This document shows, one piece after another, positions 53,548-62,874 of a DNA stretch of 64,000 bases. Both the position numbers and the translations under genes were made by a program. Each line of letters starts with the position of its first letter. Position 1 is the first letter of the stretch. Under the pieces are notes generated by a model that worked only from the letters and a program-made list of their open reading frames with translations, ran no database searches and was not told the DNA's origin. The DNA comes from Paenibacillus sp. FSL W8-0186 (GTDB taxonomy: Bacteria; Bacillota; Bacilli; Paenibacillales; Paenibacillaceae), in the NCBI RefSeq assembly GCF_037969765.1, contig NZ_CP150207.1, forward strand, positions 806,001 through 870,000, given 5' to 3'.

Positions 53548-54849
53548 ATGAAGCGCATAAAAAGTACTCTTATGCTGATGTTATTAGTACTCGTGGTTAT
53601 TGCTGGTTGTTCTCAAAACAACAGCAGTGCCGGCAATAAGGGTGCAAATGGTGTGAGCGGTGATAGTAGCGGAGGAAATAACAAGGAGAATATTACACTC
53701 AAAATATTTAATGCCAAGACAGAAATTGTGGATCAATTAAACGAGTTAAAGCAAGATTATGAGCAAGAACATCCAGGTGTCAAATTACAGATTGATACAG
53801 TGATAGGTACTGACTATGCTTCTGCACTTAAAGGTAGATTTGCAGGTAATGAAATGCCGGATATATTTGTAAATACGGGTTATACCGAAATGGAAACCTG
53901 GATCGACCATCTAGAGGATTTATCAAATGAGCCATGGGCACAAAATGTTGTGGAAATTGCCCGGGAGCCAATTACGAAAGATGGCCTTCTGTATGGAATG
54001 CCTATGAACTTGGAAGGCTACGGCTTTATATATAATAAGGATTTATTTGAACAAGCCGGTATTAAAGAAATTCCTAACACAATCACGGAGTTAAAGGCAG
54101 TAATTCAGAAGCTCGAGGAGTCAGGAATCAAGGCTTTTGCTACATCCTATCAAGGTATTATTCCGGGACGCTTTGGCGTCAATGTACCGTTTGCAATGCA
54201 AGGGGATCCGGTGCAGTTTATCCGGGAAATCAATGATGGAACAATGAATTTCGTAGATAACCCTATTTTTAGAGACTGGTTAGATCTGATTGATCTGGAA
54301 TTAAATCATTCCGTTCAAAATCCAATGACCACCGATTACAATACACAGGTTACGTTATTTTCAAGTGGGGATGCAGCTATCATATTTAATGGGAACTGGA
54401 TCCAGCCGATGCTTAACAATTTAAATGATAAGATGAACTTGGGTATTATGCCTGTACCGATTAATGACGATGTTAAGCTGAATGATCATATTTATGTCGG
54501 TGTACCCAACTTCTGGGTTGTTAATAAAAATTCCGAAGTCAAGGATCAAGCGAAAGAGTTTTTAAATTGGTTGGTCACCTCGGAGACTGGACAACGTTAT
54601 ATTACGGATGAGTTCAAATTCATTCCTGCATTCAATAACATTGAGGCTGATTCTGAAATCATTGGTGATCTAGCGGCAGCGGTACAGTCTTACGTAATGG
54701 AAGGCAAGACATATGGTTGGCATTGGCCAAGATACCCGGTTGGCGTAGTTCCAGAGTTTGGCTCAGCTATGCAAAAATATTCTTCTGGTTATCTTGATCG
54801 GGATCAGCTGTTGATTGAGCTGAAGAGTGCTTGGGATAAATTTAAATAG
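53548..54849 (+). CDS. Sugar ABC transporter substrate-binding lipoprotein
   Basis: A 433-residue extracellular binding protein. The signal peptide ends VIAGC with lipidation at Cys21, then a Ser/Asn/Gly spacer and a type II SBP fold of the CUT1 family. The MNLEGYGFIYNK and TTDYNTQVTLFSSG blocks are also found in the paralogue at 61453. It gathers an oligosaccharide for the two permeases upstream, following a 127-base gap with GGGGG site. Confidence 0.92.
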   Translation: MKRIKSTLMLMLLVLVVIAGCSQNNSSAGNKGANGVSGDSSGGNNKENITLKIFNAKTEIVDQLNELKQDYEQEHPGVKLQIDTVIGTDYASALKGRFAGNEMPDIFVNTGYTEMETWIDHLEDLSNEPWAQNVVEIAREPITKDGLLYGMPMNLEGYGFIYNKDLFEQAGIKEIPNTITELKAVIQKLEESGIKAFATSYQGIIPGRFGVNVPFAMQGDPVQFIREINDGTMNFVDNPIFRDWLDLIDLELNHSVQNPMTTDYNTQVTLFSSGDAAIIFNGNWIQPMLNNLNDKMNLGIMPVPINDDVKLNDHIYVGVPNFWVVNKNSEVKDQAKEFLNWLVTSETGQRYITDEFKFIPAFNNIEADSEIIGDLAAAVQSYVMEGKTYGWHWPRYPVGVVPEFGSAMQKYSSGYLDRDQLLIELKSAWDKFK

Positions 54850-54910
54850 CCATGTTCAACATTTAAAAGTGTACTTGTATCTTAGTATCTTATTATAGTC
54901 GATGAGCTGA

Positions 54911-54960
54911 TAAAGTCTCCCTTAAGACTCCAAAGTCGGAGCCAAGGGAGGCTTTGTTTA
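54911..54960. terminator. Terminator between importer and sulP
   Basis: AAAGTCTCCCTT/AAGGGAGGCTTT with an AAGTCGGAGCC internal part; T-rich on both sides, for convergent genes. Confidence 0.8.
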
Positions 54961-54978
54961 CAATTATTGACCCAAGAC

Positions 54979-56715
54979 CTACGAAATATGCTGACGCAGG
55001 CTGCCAGTGCTGCTAAGCCCGGTGCACTCCCTGAATGCGAACTGCTTGCAGCCAAGGCATTTTTGGAATTGCAGATTTTCCAAGGCATAGTTTAGGGCTT
55101 CTCCCGTGTGCTCAAAAAATCGTTTCTCGCCAATCATCGCATAACCGCCGGTTTTGAGAAGCAGCTCTTTGGGCTGAGGCTTGATGCCGGAAATGAGAAC
55201 GATGACGCCGCGCTGCATCAGACGCTGAATCAGGCTGATAAAATTGGCCTCCCCCGTGGTGTCCATGAAGGGGACTCTACCCATACGCAGCAGCACAACC
55301 TGCAGGTCGGGGTCACCGAGCAGCTTCTCCTCCAATTTCTCCAGGACATGGGTGGCCCCGAAGAAAAGCGTTCCTTCAATCGTATAAATGCCGAGCTGCG
55401 GACAATTCCGCTCTTCGGATACCATATGAGCCTGCACCTTCTCTTTGCCCGAGGTGTGGTCAGGCAGCATTTTATTAACCGCAACCATACCGCTCATCCG
55501 TTTCAAGAATAGTATGACCGCCAGGGCCAATCCGGCTTGAACAGCGACTGTCAAGGTTGTAAATACGGTGAGCACAAAAGTAACGAGCAGGATCAGCGAA
55601 TCCCCTGTCCGCATTTTGAGCATATGGGTAAAGTTCTTGTATTCGCTCATGTTCCAGGCTACGACCATTAATATAGGAGCCATGCTGGCCAGCGGAATGC
55701 TGGAAGCGTAAGGCGCGAACAAGACAACGATCAGCAGAACGACGATGCCGTGAATGACCCCGGATAGCGGGGAAGCCGCACCGTTCTTGATATTCGTTGC
55801 TGTCCGGGCAATTGCGCCAGTAGCAGGGATGCCTCCGAATAGCGGCGCCGCCATATTGGCTACCCCTTGCCCGATTAATTCCCGGTTGCTGTTATGGCGG
55901 GTTCCAGTCATTTCGTCGGCGACGACGGCGGATAAGAGCGACTCAATGCTCCCCAGCATAGCTATGATCAAAGCGGGCTGCAGCATCAGGAGGATGCGAT
56001 CCCAGGTGAAATCGAGCGGAGCGAAGCTCGGCAGTCCTGCAGGAATAGGCCCGTAGGCTGCACCAATTGTCGTTAACTTGCCGGGGAACAGCCAGGCGGC
56101 AATCAAAGTGGAAACAATGATGCCCACGAGAGATCCAGGCACCTTGGGCAAAATTTTAGGAGTTAGAATAAGAGCAGCCAAGCATATGCCGGCAATCAGC
56201 ACGCTGTACAGGTTCAAAGAGGATATCCGCAGGAATATTTCTTTCATGTTATAGAAAAAATACTCATGGCGCTCCACTCCCTCAAGTCCAAGAAAGTTAG
56301 CGATTTGTCCGCTGAAAATAATGACCGCAATCCCGGAGGTAAACCCGATGGTGACCGGCTTCGGAATAAACCTGATCAGCGATCCCAGCCGAAGGAGCCC
56401 CATCAGCACAAGGAATACGCCCGCCAGAAATCCGGCGACCAGCAGGTTTTCGTACCCGTACTGCATGACGACCGCCAGCAGAACCGGAATAAACGCTCCG
56501 GTCGGTCCGCCGATTTGGAATTTAGATCCGCCGAGCAGAGAGATTAGAATCCCCGCTATGATCGTTGTGTACAGCCCATACTCGGGTTTTACTCCCGAAG
56601 CAATGGCAAAAGCCATCCCTAAAGGAATGGCGACAATCCCGACGATACAGCCCGACACTAAATCCTTGCGGAACGCTTGTGCAGAGTAACCACTAAATCG
56701 TCCTACCCATTTCAT
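54979..56715 (-). CDS. SulP-family inorganic anion transporter with STAS domain
   Basis: A 578-residue transporter with about twelve helices in two inverted repeats (QIGGPTGAFIPV and PATGAIARTATNIKNGA are the family's substrate-site segments) and a C-terminal STAS domain (about 440-550, FMDTTGEANF). It should move sulfate, bicarbonate or another anion. Unusually the tail holds clustered cysteines (CLGCKQFAFREC near residues 550-562), which could bind metal or form disulfides. It is the second gene after an ArsR-type regulator 25 bases upstream. Confidence 0.9.
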   Translation of the reverse strand: MKWVGRFSGYSAQAFRKDLVSGCIVGIVAIPLGMAFAIASGVKPEYGLYTTIIAGILISLLGGSKFQIGGPTGAFIPVLLAVVMQYGYENLLVAGFLAGVFLVLMGLLRLGSLIRFIPKPVTIGFTSGIAVIIFSGQIANFLGLEGVERHEYFFYNMKEIFLRISSLNLYSVLIAGICLAALILTPKILPKVPGSLVGIIVSTLIAAWLFPGKLTTIGAAYGPIPAGLPSFAPLDFTWDRILLMLQPALIIAMLGSIESLLSAVVADEMTGTRHNSNRELIGQGVANMAAPLFGGIPATGAIARTATNIKNGAASPLSGVIHGIVVLLIVVLFAPYASSIPLASMAPILMVVAWNMSEYKNFTHMLKMRTGDSLILLVTFVLTVFTTLTVAVQAGLALAVILFLKRMSGMVAVNKMLPDHTSGKEKVQAHMVSEERNCPQLGIYTIEGTLFFGATHVLEKLEEKLLGDPDLQVVLLRMGRVPFMDTTGEANFISLIQRLMQRGVIVLISGIKPQPKELLLKTGGYAMIGEKRFFEHTGEALNYALENLQFQKCLGCKQFAFRECTGLSSTGSLRQHIS

Positions 56716-56740
56716 TTTGTATAACCTTCTTTTCTAATCG

Positions 56741-57070
56741 TTAAATTTGTTTATTGATATCCTCCAGCAGAGATATGGATTCTACTAAATGGTTGTTGAA
56801 AATTTGTCTGGCTACCGCGAGCAGGTCGCTGATCAATGGATCACGAAGCGAGTAAATCACGGTTGTGCCTTCCTTGACGGTATTGACCAGGTTCTTGGCG
56901 CGAAGCACGGCTAATTGCTGGGATACCGCCGAGCCCTCCGATTCCAGCATCGTCTGAAGCTCGTTCACATTGCGTTCTCCTTGGCTTAATATTTCCAAGA
57001 TGCGGATTCTCATCGGATGAGCAAGCGCTTTGAAAAAATCGGCCTTGAATTGCTGTATGCCTTTGTCCAT
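56741..57070 (-). CDS. ArsR-family winged-helix regulator
   Basis: A 109-residue repressor with the ArsR winged helix (ALAHPMRIRILEILSQGERN, then SAVSQQLAVLRAKNLVNTVK). It has no cysteine at all, so it cannot sense metals through the classical ELCVCDL site nor persulfides as BigR-type proteins do; another ligand is expected. It precedes sulP in a two-gene operon, and probably represses it. Confidence 0.88.
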   Translation of the reverse strand: MDKGIQQFKADFFKALAHPMRIRILEILSQGERNVNELQTMLESEGSAVSQQLAVLRAKNLVNTVKEGTTVIYSLRDPLISDLLAVARQIFNNHLVESISLLEDINKQI

Positions 57071-57184
57071 AACGAAAAAATCTCCTTGGTTTCATATATT
57101 CATATATCTGAAATTTTGAATATTTGAATCAAAGCTCATGATAGCATGACAAACGCCGTTTGTAAATGACGTATGTACAAAACA

Positions 57185-57214
57185 AAGAAAGCTGCGAAGG
57201 CCGCAGCTTTCCTA
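57185..57214 (-). terminator. Rho-independent terminator of the DUF2642 gene
   Basis: GAAAGCTGC/GCAGCTTTC with a six-base loop; on the minus strand followed by TTTGTTTTG. Confidence 0.8.
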
Positions 57215-57234
57215 GTATCCCTTTATCTCCAGCG

Positions 57235-57501
57235 TTATTTAGGCATGATCCAGACGATTTCGCAGATGCGAACCAAAAATTTCTTGCCGCGTGCATCCAA
57301 CACCACATGATCCGGCTTGACGTCGGCGATACAGCCGTCGATTCCTCCGCGAGTCGTCTCCAGCACCACATAGTTGCCGACATTGGCTCTTAGCGCATCG
57401 ACCACGCACGGGTCGACCAGAGTTACTGCCAGAGGATGATGGCCATGGCCTCCATGATGAGACATGTGATGATGGTGATGCATTGGATAATAATGATTCA
57501 A
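57235..57501 (-). CDS. DUF2642 domain protein with His-rich head
   Basis: About 88 residues. A His-rich N-terminus (MHHHHHMSHHGGHGHH) precedes a DUF2642/YuzF-like small beta barrel (LVDPCVVDALRANVGNYVVL, GCIADVKPDHVVLD, CEIVWIMPK). Members occur in spore formers and are thought to be spore-coat related. TTG 57501 is preferred: GGGAG is eight bases away, whereas the ATG at 57516 has no ribosome site and itself overlaps that GGGAG. Confidence 0.78.
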   Translation of the reverse strand: MNHYYPMHHHHHMSHHGGHGHHPLAVTLVDPCVVDALRANVGNYVVLETTRGGIDGCIADVKPDHVVLDARGKKFLVRICEIVWIMPK

Positions 57502-57582
57502 GTGATTCACTCCCATTTCAAATGATACGGCATTCTATGCGAATGACTAGTTCGCCGTATGGGCGCTAGCCCACCGAAGGAG

Positions 57583-57628
57583 CGAAAAGTAAAACCCGGG
57601 AAGGTTTACTCCCCGGGCAATCTTTCCT
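57583..57628 (-). terminator. Rho-independent terminator of the small membrane protein gene
   Basis: CCCGGG pairs with CCCGGG in inverted orientation around a loop; on the minus strand it is followed by TTTTACTTTT. Confidence 0.7.
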
Positions 57629-57634
57629 GATCAG

Positions 57635-57793
57635 CTACCGATGCTCGACGAGGTCGATGGCTCCGAGCACGATATGGGCCAGGCCAAAGCCAAGAGCGCC
57701 GGTGGCGGCAAGCTTATACTTGCTCCGAAGCAGTGAGACGGCTGAAGCGGATACTACGGCTCCAAGAACAGTAGGAATCAAACCTTCACGCAT
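57635..57793 (-). CDS. Small Gly/Ala-rich membrane peptide
   Basis: About 52 residues with two short hydrophobic helices (IPTVLGAVVSASAVSLL and GALGFGLAHIVLGAIDL) and a charged HR end. The frame is open further upstream, but AAAGGAG stands eight bases before the ATG at 57793 (MREGLIPT). Family not recognised; similar tiny proteins are common in Bacillales. Confidence 0.7.
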   Translation of the reverse strand: MREGLIPTVLGAVVSASAVSLLRSKYKLAATGALGFGLAHIVLGAIDLVEHR

Positions 57794-57937
57794 GCATAAC
57801 ACTCCTTTGGATTCAGTTGGAAAGACAAGGTTATTCTGATTCGTCCAAATGCAAATTATGCATAGGATTGACAATAGATAGTTGCTATATCTATAATTGT
57901 TATACATATAATAAATCGCGCGAGGAGGCGTTCAGCG

Positions 57938-58354
57938 TTGCGGATCAAGGATTCCCTTGGCTATATCATTACGAACACCGGACGAAAAATCACCCAGCAT
58001 TTAACCCAGAGATTCCATGAATTTGGCATCACATCCGAGCAGTGGGGCGTGCTGCAGACACTGACGGAGGAAGAAGGCATCACGCAAGCAGAGCTGTCCC
58101 GGCGCACCGAGAAAGACCCAACCAACGTCACTCGTATTCTTGACCAACTGGAGAGGAAGGAATTCATACGCAGAGGAGCCAACAAGGAGGATCGGCGATC
58201 CTATCTGATCCATGTCACAGAGAGCGGCAGAAGCTTAAGTGAGAAGCTTCTGCCGATCGAGGCAGAGTTTACGCAGTCGTACTTAAAGGATTTGACCGTA
58301 GAAGAGCTTGCGCTGCTGCGCCAGATTTTTCAAAAAATAAATGAACGTCTATAG
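57938..58354 (+). CDS. MarR-family transcriptional regulator
   Basis: A 138-residue winged-helix regulator (ITSEQWGVLQTLTEEEGITQ, QAELSRRTEKDPTNVTRILD, IRRGANKEDRRSYLIHVTES). TTG start with GAGGAGG upstream. It ends 53 bases before the MFS start and is likely co-transcribed with it, so it probably represses that exporter in response to a small phenolic or toxic ligand, as is usual in the family. Confidence 0.9.
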   Translation: MRIKDSLGYIITNTGRKITQHLTQRFHEFGITSEQWGVLQTLTEEEGITQAELSRRTEKDPTNVTRILDQLERKEFIRRGANKEDRRSYLIHVTESGRSLSEKLLPIEAEFTQSYLKDLTVEELALLRQIFQKINERL

Positions 58355-58406
58355 ACCCTGCGAAGCGTCTATCCCCCAAATTCAACATAGAAAGCAGGAA
58401 TACGAT

Positions 58407-59600
58407 TTGAGAGAAACCAGCTTATGGAACAAGAACTTCTTGCTGATTTGCTTCAGCAGTTTTTTTGTGTTTATGACCTTTTATATTTTGGCGGTAACGC
58501 TGCCGACCTTTGTGCTGGAATCGCTGCATGGCAGCCAGAAGGGAATCGGCCTCGTAACAACAGTGTTCGTTATCGCGGCCGTCATCTTCCGCCCGTTAGC
58601 CGGCAAGTGGCTGAATGAGCTGGACAACCGCAAAATCATGAATGTTTCACTCATTCTGTTTGCGGTCTGCAGCGCCTTATATTTGATTGTGCACGGCTTT
58701 GCGCCGCTGCTCGTCCTGCGCGTCATTCACGGGGCGGCCTTCGGCGTTGCGGCGACGACCACCTCGGCGATTGCAATTAAGCTCATTCCAGAGAAGCGCA
58801 AAGGCGAAGGGATCGGTTATTTTACGCTCTTCATGAGTCTGGCAATGGTTTTCGGGCCGTTCCTTGGCTTAACCATCATTACCCACTTTAGTTTCCCCGT
58901 GCTATTCATCATGTGTCTTATATTCTCGGCACTATCTTTGGCCTGCGGCCTGCTGCTGCAAATCCCTGGCGAGCCGGAACCTAAGAAGTCTGGCGCTGCC
59001 TCATCCTGGCATTGGAGCAACTTCATCGAGACGAAGGCGATTCCGATTTCCATTTCCGGCTTTATGCTCGCTTTCTCCTATGGCGCGATTTCTACGTTCA
59101 TTTCGGTTTATGCCAAAAGCCTGGGGATGGAGCCGTTCGCCAGCTACTTCTTCATCGTCTTCGCCGCCCTTATTCTCATTTCCCGGCCATTCACCGGGAG
59201 ATTGTTCGACCGTAGAGGCGAGCATGTGCTGGTATATCCGGGCCTGCTCTTCTTCGTTGTCGGCATGATCTGGCTCAGTCAGGCCGATAGCACCTTTGCC
59301 TTCCTTGCGGCTGGCGGCGTAATCGGTCTCGGGTACGGCGCTTTGCTGCCCAGCTTTCAGGCGGTTGCGATCAAGTCGGCGCCGATCCAGCGCAGCGGGC
59401 TGGCTACGAGCACCTACTTTGTCTTTTTTGACGCAGGCTATGGCGTGGGTTCCTATGTCCTTGGCGTGGTAGCCGCGATGACCAGCTACGGCACGATGTA
59501 TTTCGTCGGTGCGATGGTGGTCGCTTTCACCACCTTGCTGTACTATGCGCTGCATCACCGGAGACAGGGCAAAGAGCAGGCGGGCGAGACATCCGCATAG
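58407..59600 (+). CDS. MFS transporter, drug efflux-like
   Basis: About 398 residues with twelve predicted membrane helices. Motif A-like sequences RPLAGKWLNELDNRK (loop 2-3) and RPFTGRLFDRRGEH (loop 8-9) are present. The longer frame (58341) overlaps marR, but GCAGGAA precedes TTG 58407 (MRETSLWNKNF). It is paired with a MarR regulator, suggesting efflux of a toxic compound. Confidence 0.87.
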   Translation: MRETSLWNKNFLLICFSSFFVFMTFYILAVTLPTFVLESLHGSQKGIGLVTTVFVIAAVIFRPLAGKWLNELDNRKIMNVSLILFAVCSALYLIVHGFAPLLVLRVIHGAAFGVAATTTSAIAIKLIPEKRKGEGIGYFTLFMSLAMVFGPFLGLTIITHFSFPVLFIMCLIFSALSLACGLLLQIPGEPEPKKSGAASSWHWSNFIETKAIPISISGFMLAFSYGAISTFISVYAKSLGMEPFASYFFIVFAALILISRPFTGRLFDRRGEHVLVYPGLLFFVVGMIWLSQADSTFAFLAAGGVIGLGYGALLPSFQAVAIKSAPIQRSGLATSTYFVFFDAGYGVGSYVLGVVAAMTSYGTMYFVGAMVVAFTTLLYYALHHRRQGKEQAGETSA

Positions 59601-59692
59601 GTGCGCGCAGCACCAGAATAGCAGCCTCCCAGATTCAAAGCTTTGGCTTATAGGGTAAAAAGAGGTCAATACCGTATCAAGGGAGGGAGCGT

Positions 59693-60574
59693 TTGATGCG
59701 CAAGAAAGCGTCCCAATTGCTGCAGCAGATCATCTTCGTCGGACCATCGACGGTATTCTTCATCTTGATCGTGGCTGCGCCTTTTGTGCTCGGCCTGTAT
59801 TATTCATTGACGAGCTGGAACGGGATTTCGCGCCAGGCCGACCTTGTCGGTGTGAGCAATTATCTGCACATATTCACGCGAGATCTCGCTTTCCGCAATT
59901 CGTTTGTCTTTACCGCGAAATTTACGCTGTTTAGCGTCCTTCTAACGAATGTTACAGCATTCATCCTCGCTTATTTGCTGACGAAGCCTTTCCGAACGCG
60001 GAACGTGATGCGTACCGTGTTCTTTATGCCCCATGTCATCGGCGGCTTGCTGCTCGGTTTTATCTGGCAGTTTATTTTTGTGCGGGGCTTTAGTTCGATC
60101 GGTGAATGGACCGGGCTGAGCTTCTTTCAGCTGCCGTGGCTGGGCACAGAATCCACCTCGTTCTGGGCGATTATTATTGTATTTGTTTGGCAGAATGCCG
60201 GATATTTGATGGTTATTTACATCTCTGCGATGAACAACGTGCCGAAAAACCTCATGGAGGCGGCGCAGGTGGACGGCGCTGGCAAACGGCAGGTGCTCGG
60301 CAAAATCATCGTGCCGCTGATTATGCCCGCAGTGACGGTCTGCCTGTTCCTGGCGATATCCTGGTCGTTCAAGCTCTTCGATCTCAATTTGTCCCTGACC
60401 AAAGGCGGGCCGTTCAAATCAACGGAATCCGTCGCGCTGAACATTTACAATGAAGCCTTTAACATCAGCCGGTTCGGTATGGGCTCGGCAAAAGCGATCC
60501 TGTTCTTCCTTATTGTGGCGGTCATTTCCATGCTTCAAGTATGGGCCACAAAGCGCAAGGAGGTGGAGATGTGA
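59693..60574 (+). CDS. CUT1 sugar ABC transporter permease (LplB/UgpA type), second locus
   Basis: A 293-residue permease with six helices and EAA motif (NLMEAAQVDGAGKRQVLGKI in part). Same length and almost the same conserved blocks as the permease at 51706 but encoded in GC-rich DNA. GGGAGGGAG site before the start at 59693. It overlaps the next permease by one base (ATGTGATGG). Confidence 0.92.
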   Translation: MMRKKASQLLQQIIFVGPSTVFFILIVAAPFVLGLYYSLTSWNGISRQADLVGVSNYLHIFTRDLAFRNSFVFTAKFTLFSVLLTNVTAFILAYLLTKPFRTRNVMRTVFFMPHVIGGLLLGFIWQFIFVRGFSSIGEWTGLSFFQLPWLGTESTSFWAIIIVFVWQNAGYLMVIYISAMNNVPKNLMEAAQVDGAGKRQVLGKIIVPLIMPAVTVCLFLAISWSFKLFDLNLSLTKGGPFKSTESVALNIYNEAFNISRFGMGSAKAILFFLIVAVISMLQVWATKRKEVEM

Positions 60575-61410
60575 TGGAGACAGCGAAACGGTATAACGGA
60601 AAAATCGTGCTGGTCGAGCTGCTGATCATTTTCGGCGGTCTGCTGTTCCTTGTTCCGTTTTATTTTCTGCTGGTCAACTCGCTCAAGAGCTTTGGGGAGA
60701 TTCTGACGGATGCGGCCGGCTGGCCGTCGGCGTTCCAATGGGAGAATTACGCTGGAGCGTGGGAGAAGACATCTTTTCCCAAAGCCTTCGGGAACTCGCT
60801 GCTCATTACCGTGCTTAGCAATCTGCTGCTCGTGCTGATGTGCGCGATGGCCGCTTACCGGATGGCCCGCAGGCCAACCTGGTTTAACCGCATACTGTAC
60901 ATGGCGTTTGTGGCGGCGATGCTCATTCCGTTCCAGGCGATCATGATTCCGCTTGTCAAAGTGACGAGCGTGCTCGGCATTATGAATTCGCGAACCGGGC
61001 TGATCCTCTGTTACCTTGGGTTTGGCGCGCCGCTCACAGTATTTCTGCTCCACGGATTCGTGAAGTCGGTTCCGCTCGATATCGAGGAAGCCGGCCGAGT
61101 GGACGGCTGCTCGCCTTATGGCATCTTCTTCCGGATCGTCCTGCCGCTAATGCAGCCGATAGCGGTAACCGTCGTTATTCTCAATACGCTGTGGATTTGG
61201 AACGACTACCTGATGCCTTCGCTAATTCTACAGAAGCCGGAGCTGTTTACGATTCCGATCGAAACCTTCGCATTTTTCGGACAGTTCACGAAGCAGTGGG
61301 ACCTGGCCTTGCCAGCGCTCGTATTGGGCATTACGCCGATCGTGATTTTCTTTCTCTTTATGCAGAGGTATATCATCGACGGTATTGCGCAGGGCTCGGT
61401 CAAAGGATGA
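60574..61410 (+). CDS. CUT1 sugar ABC transporter permease (UgpE/YtcP type), second locus
   Basis: A 278-residue permease, identical in length to its paralogue at 52584. EAA motif DIEEAGRVDGCSPYGIFFRI in part. The frame opens at 60541, but ATG 60574 with AAGGAGGTGGAG is the clear start. Confidence 0.92.
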   Translation: METAKRYNGKIVLVELLIIFGGLLFLVPFYFLLVNSLKSFGEILTDAAGWPSAFQWENYAGAWEKTSFPKAFGNSLLITVLSNLLLVLMCAMAAYRMARRPTWFNRILYMAFVAAMLIPFQAIMIPLVKVTSVLGIMNSRTGLILCYLGFGAPLTVFLLHGFVKSVPLDIEEAGRVDGCSPYGIFFRIVLPLMQPIAVTVVILNTLWIWNDYLMPSLILQKPELFTIPIETFAFFGQFTKQWDLALPALVLGITPIVIFFLFMQRYIIDGIAQGSVKG

Positions 61411-61452
61411 CTACACGATGATTAGGATCGATGGACGGGAGGTTGAGCGGAT

Positions 61453-62730
61453 ATGAGAGCAGGAAGGAACATCGGCAGGCTGGCCCTGCTGCTTCTGTTG
61501 ACTGCATTGCTTGCAGCAGGCTGCGGCAGCCGGAAGGAAGCCGAAATGCAAAACGGACGCAAGGTGCTGCATATTTTCCAATTCAAGGTGGAAATCGCCG
61601 AGGCGCTGGAAAGGCTGCAGAAGGAGTTCGAGCAGGAGCATCCGGACATTAAACTGGAAATCCAGACGGTGGGCGGCGGCAGTGATTACGGAGCAACACT
61701 AAGGTCGAAGTTCGCCTCCGGGGAAGAGCCCGATATTTTCAACATCGGCGGATACCGCGAAATGGAAATGTGGGAGGAATATCTGGAGGATCTGTCCGAC
61801 CAGCCCTGGGTGAAGGATGTCAAGGAGCTGGCCAAAGAGCCAATGACCAAGGACGGCAAATTGTACGGGCAGCCGATGAACCTGGAAGGCTACGGTTTTA
61901 TCTATAACAAGGAGCTGTTCCGCCAGGCCGGCATTACCGAGCGTCCGGTTACGCTCAGCGGTCTGCGGGAGGCGGCGGAGAAGCTGGAGGCCGCAGGGAT
62001 TATCCCGTTTTCCAACGGGTATCAGGAGTCGTTCGTGCTTGGCAACCATAACATTAATGCCGCATTTGCCTATCAGCAAGACCCTGCAGCATTCATCCAG
62101 CAGTTAAACGAAGGGTCGGCGAAGTTCGCGGCTGACCCGGTCGTACAGCAGTGGTCGGATCTTTTGGAGCTGACGCTGGAATACAGCAATCCAAACCCGC
62201 TCACCACAGATTACAACACCCAGGTGACCCTGTTTGCCAGCGGCCAGGCCGCGATGATGCAGCAGGGCAACTGGACGCAAGGGCAGATCGACGGGATCAA
62301 TCCGAATCTCGACTTGGGCATACTGCCCATGCCGATCGACGATACGGCCGAGGATAATGATGTACTGTTCGTCGGGGTGCCTAACAACTGGGTCATCAAC
62401 AAGAATTCTCCTGTTAAAGAGGAAGCGAAGACCTTCCTCAATTGGCTCGTTTCCTCCGAGACAGGCAGGAGGTATATCACCGAGGAATTTCAGTTCATTC
62501 CGGCCTTTGACAGCATCGAAGGCACAGAAGAGGATCTCGGGGCCCTCGGCATCGAGGTGCTGAAATACACCGATGCAGGCCAAGCGCTGACCTGGAACTG
62601 GTTCCGGTTCCCGAATGGCATGTCGGGCGAATTCGCCAGCAGCATTCAGGCCTACATCGGCGGCAAAATCACAAAACCCGAGATGTACGAGCAGTTCCAG
62701 CAGAACTGGGACAATTTAAGCGTGGAATAG
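61453..62730 (+). CDS. Sugar ABC transporter substrate-binding lipoprotein, second locus
   Basis: A 425-residue CUT1 binding protein. The signal peptide ends LLAAGC (Cys24). It shares MNLEGYGFIYNK, TTDYNTQVTLFASG and the C-terminal layout with the protein at 53548, so their ligands may be related. Strong terminator follows. Confidence 0.92.
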   Translation: MRAGRNIGRLALLLLLTALLAAGCGSRKEAEMQNGRKVLHIFQFKVEIAEALERLQKEFEQEHPDIKLEIQTVGGGSDYGATLRSKFASGEEPDIFNIGGYREMEMWEEYLEDLSDQPWVKDVKELAKEPMTKDGKLYGQPMNLEGYGFIYNKELFRQAGITERPVTLSGLREAAEKLEAAGIIPFSNGYQESFVLGNHNINAAFAYQQDPAAFIQQLNEGSAKFAADPVVQQWSDLLELTLEYSNPNPLTTDYNTQVTLFASGQAAMMQQGNWTQGQIDGINPNLDLGILPMPIDDTAEDNDVLFVGVPNNWVINKNSPVKEEAKTFLNWLVSSETGRRYITEEFQFIPAFDSIEGTEEDLGALGIEVLKYTDAGQALTWNWFRFPNGMSGEFASSIQAYIGGKITKPEMYEQFQQNWDNLSVE

Positions 62731-62737
62731 GCAGGCT

Positions 62738-62779
62738 CAGAAGCGTTGATGGCAATCTATCAATGCTTCTTTTTTTTGG
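62738..62779 (+). terminator. Rho-independent terminator
   Basis: AGAAGCGTTGAT/ATCAATGCTTCT hairpin followed by eight T. Confidence 0.9.
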
Positions 62780-62874
62780 GCAAAAATGAGGGGAGTCTAT
62801 TCATCTGCTTTGTTCTTTTGCTACAATGCATTAGGATGAATAGGGAGAATGATCAGCTATTGAGGGAGCTATGT

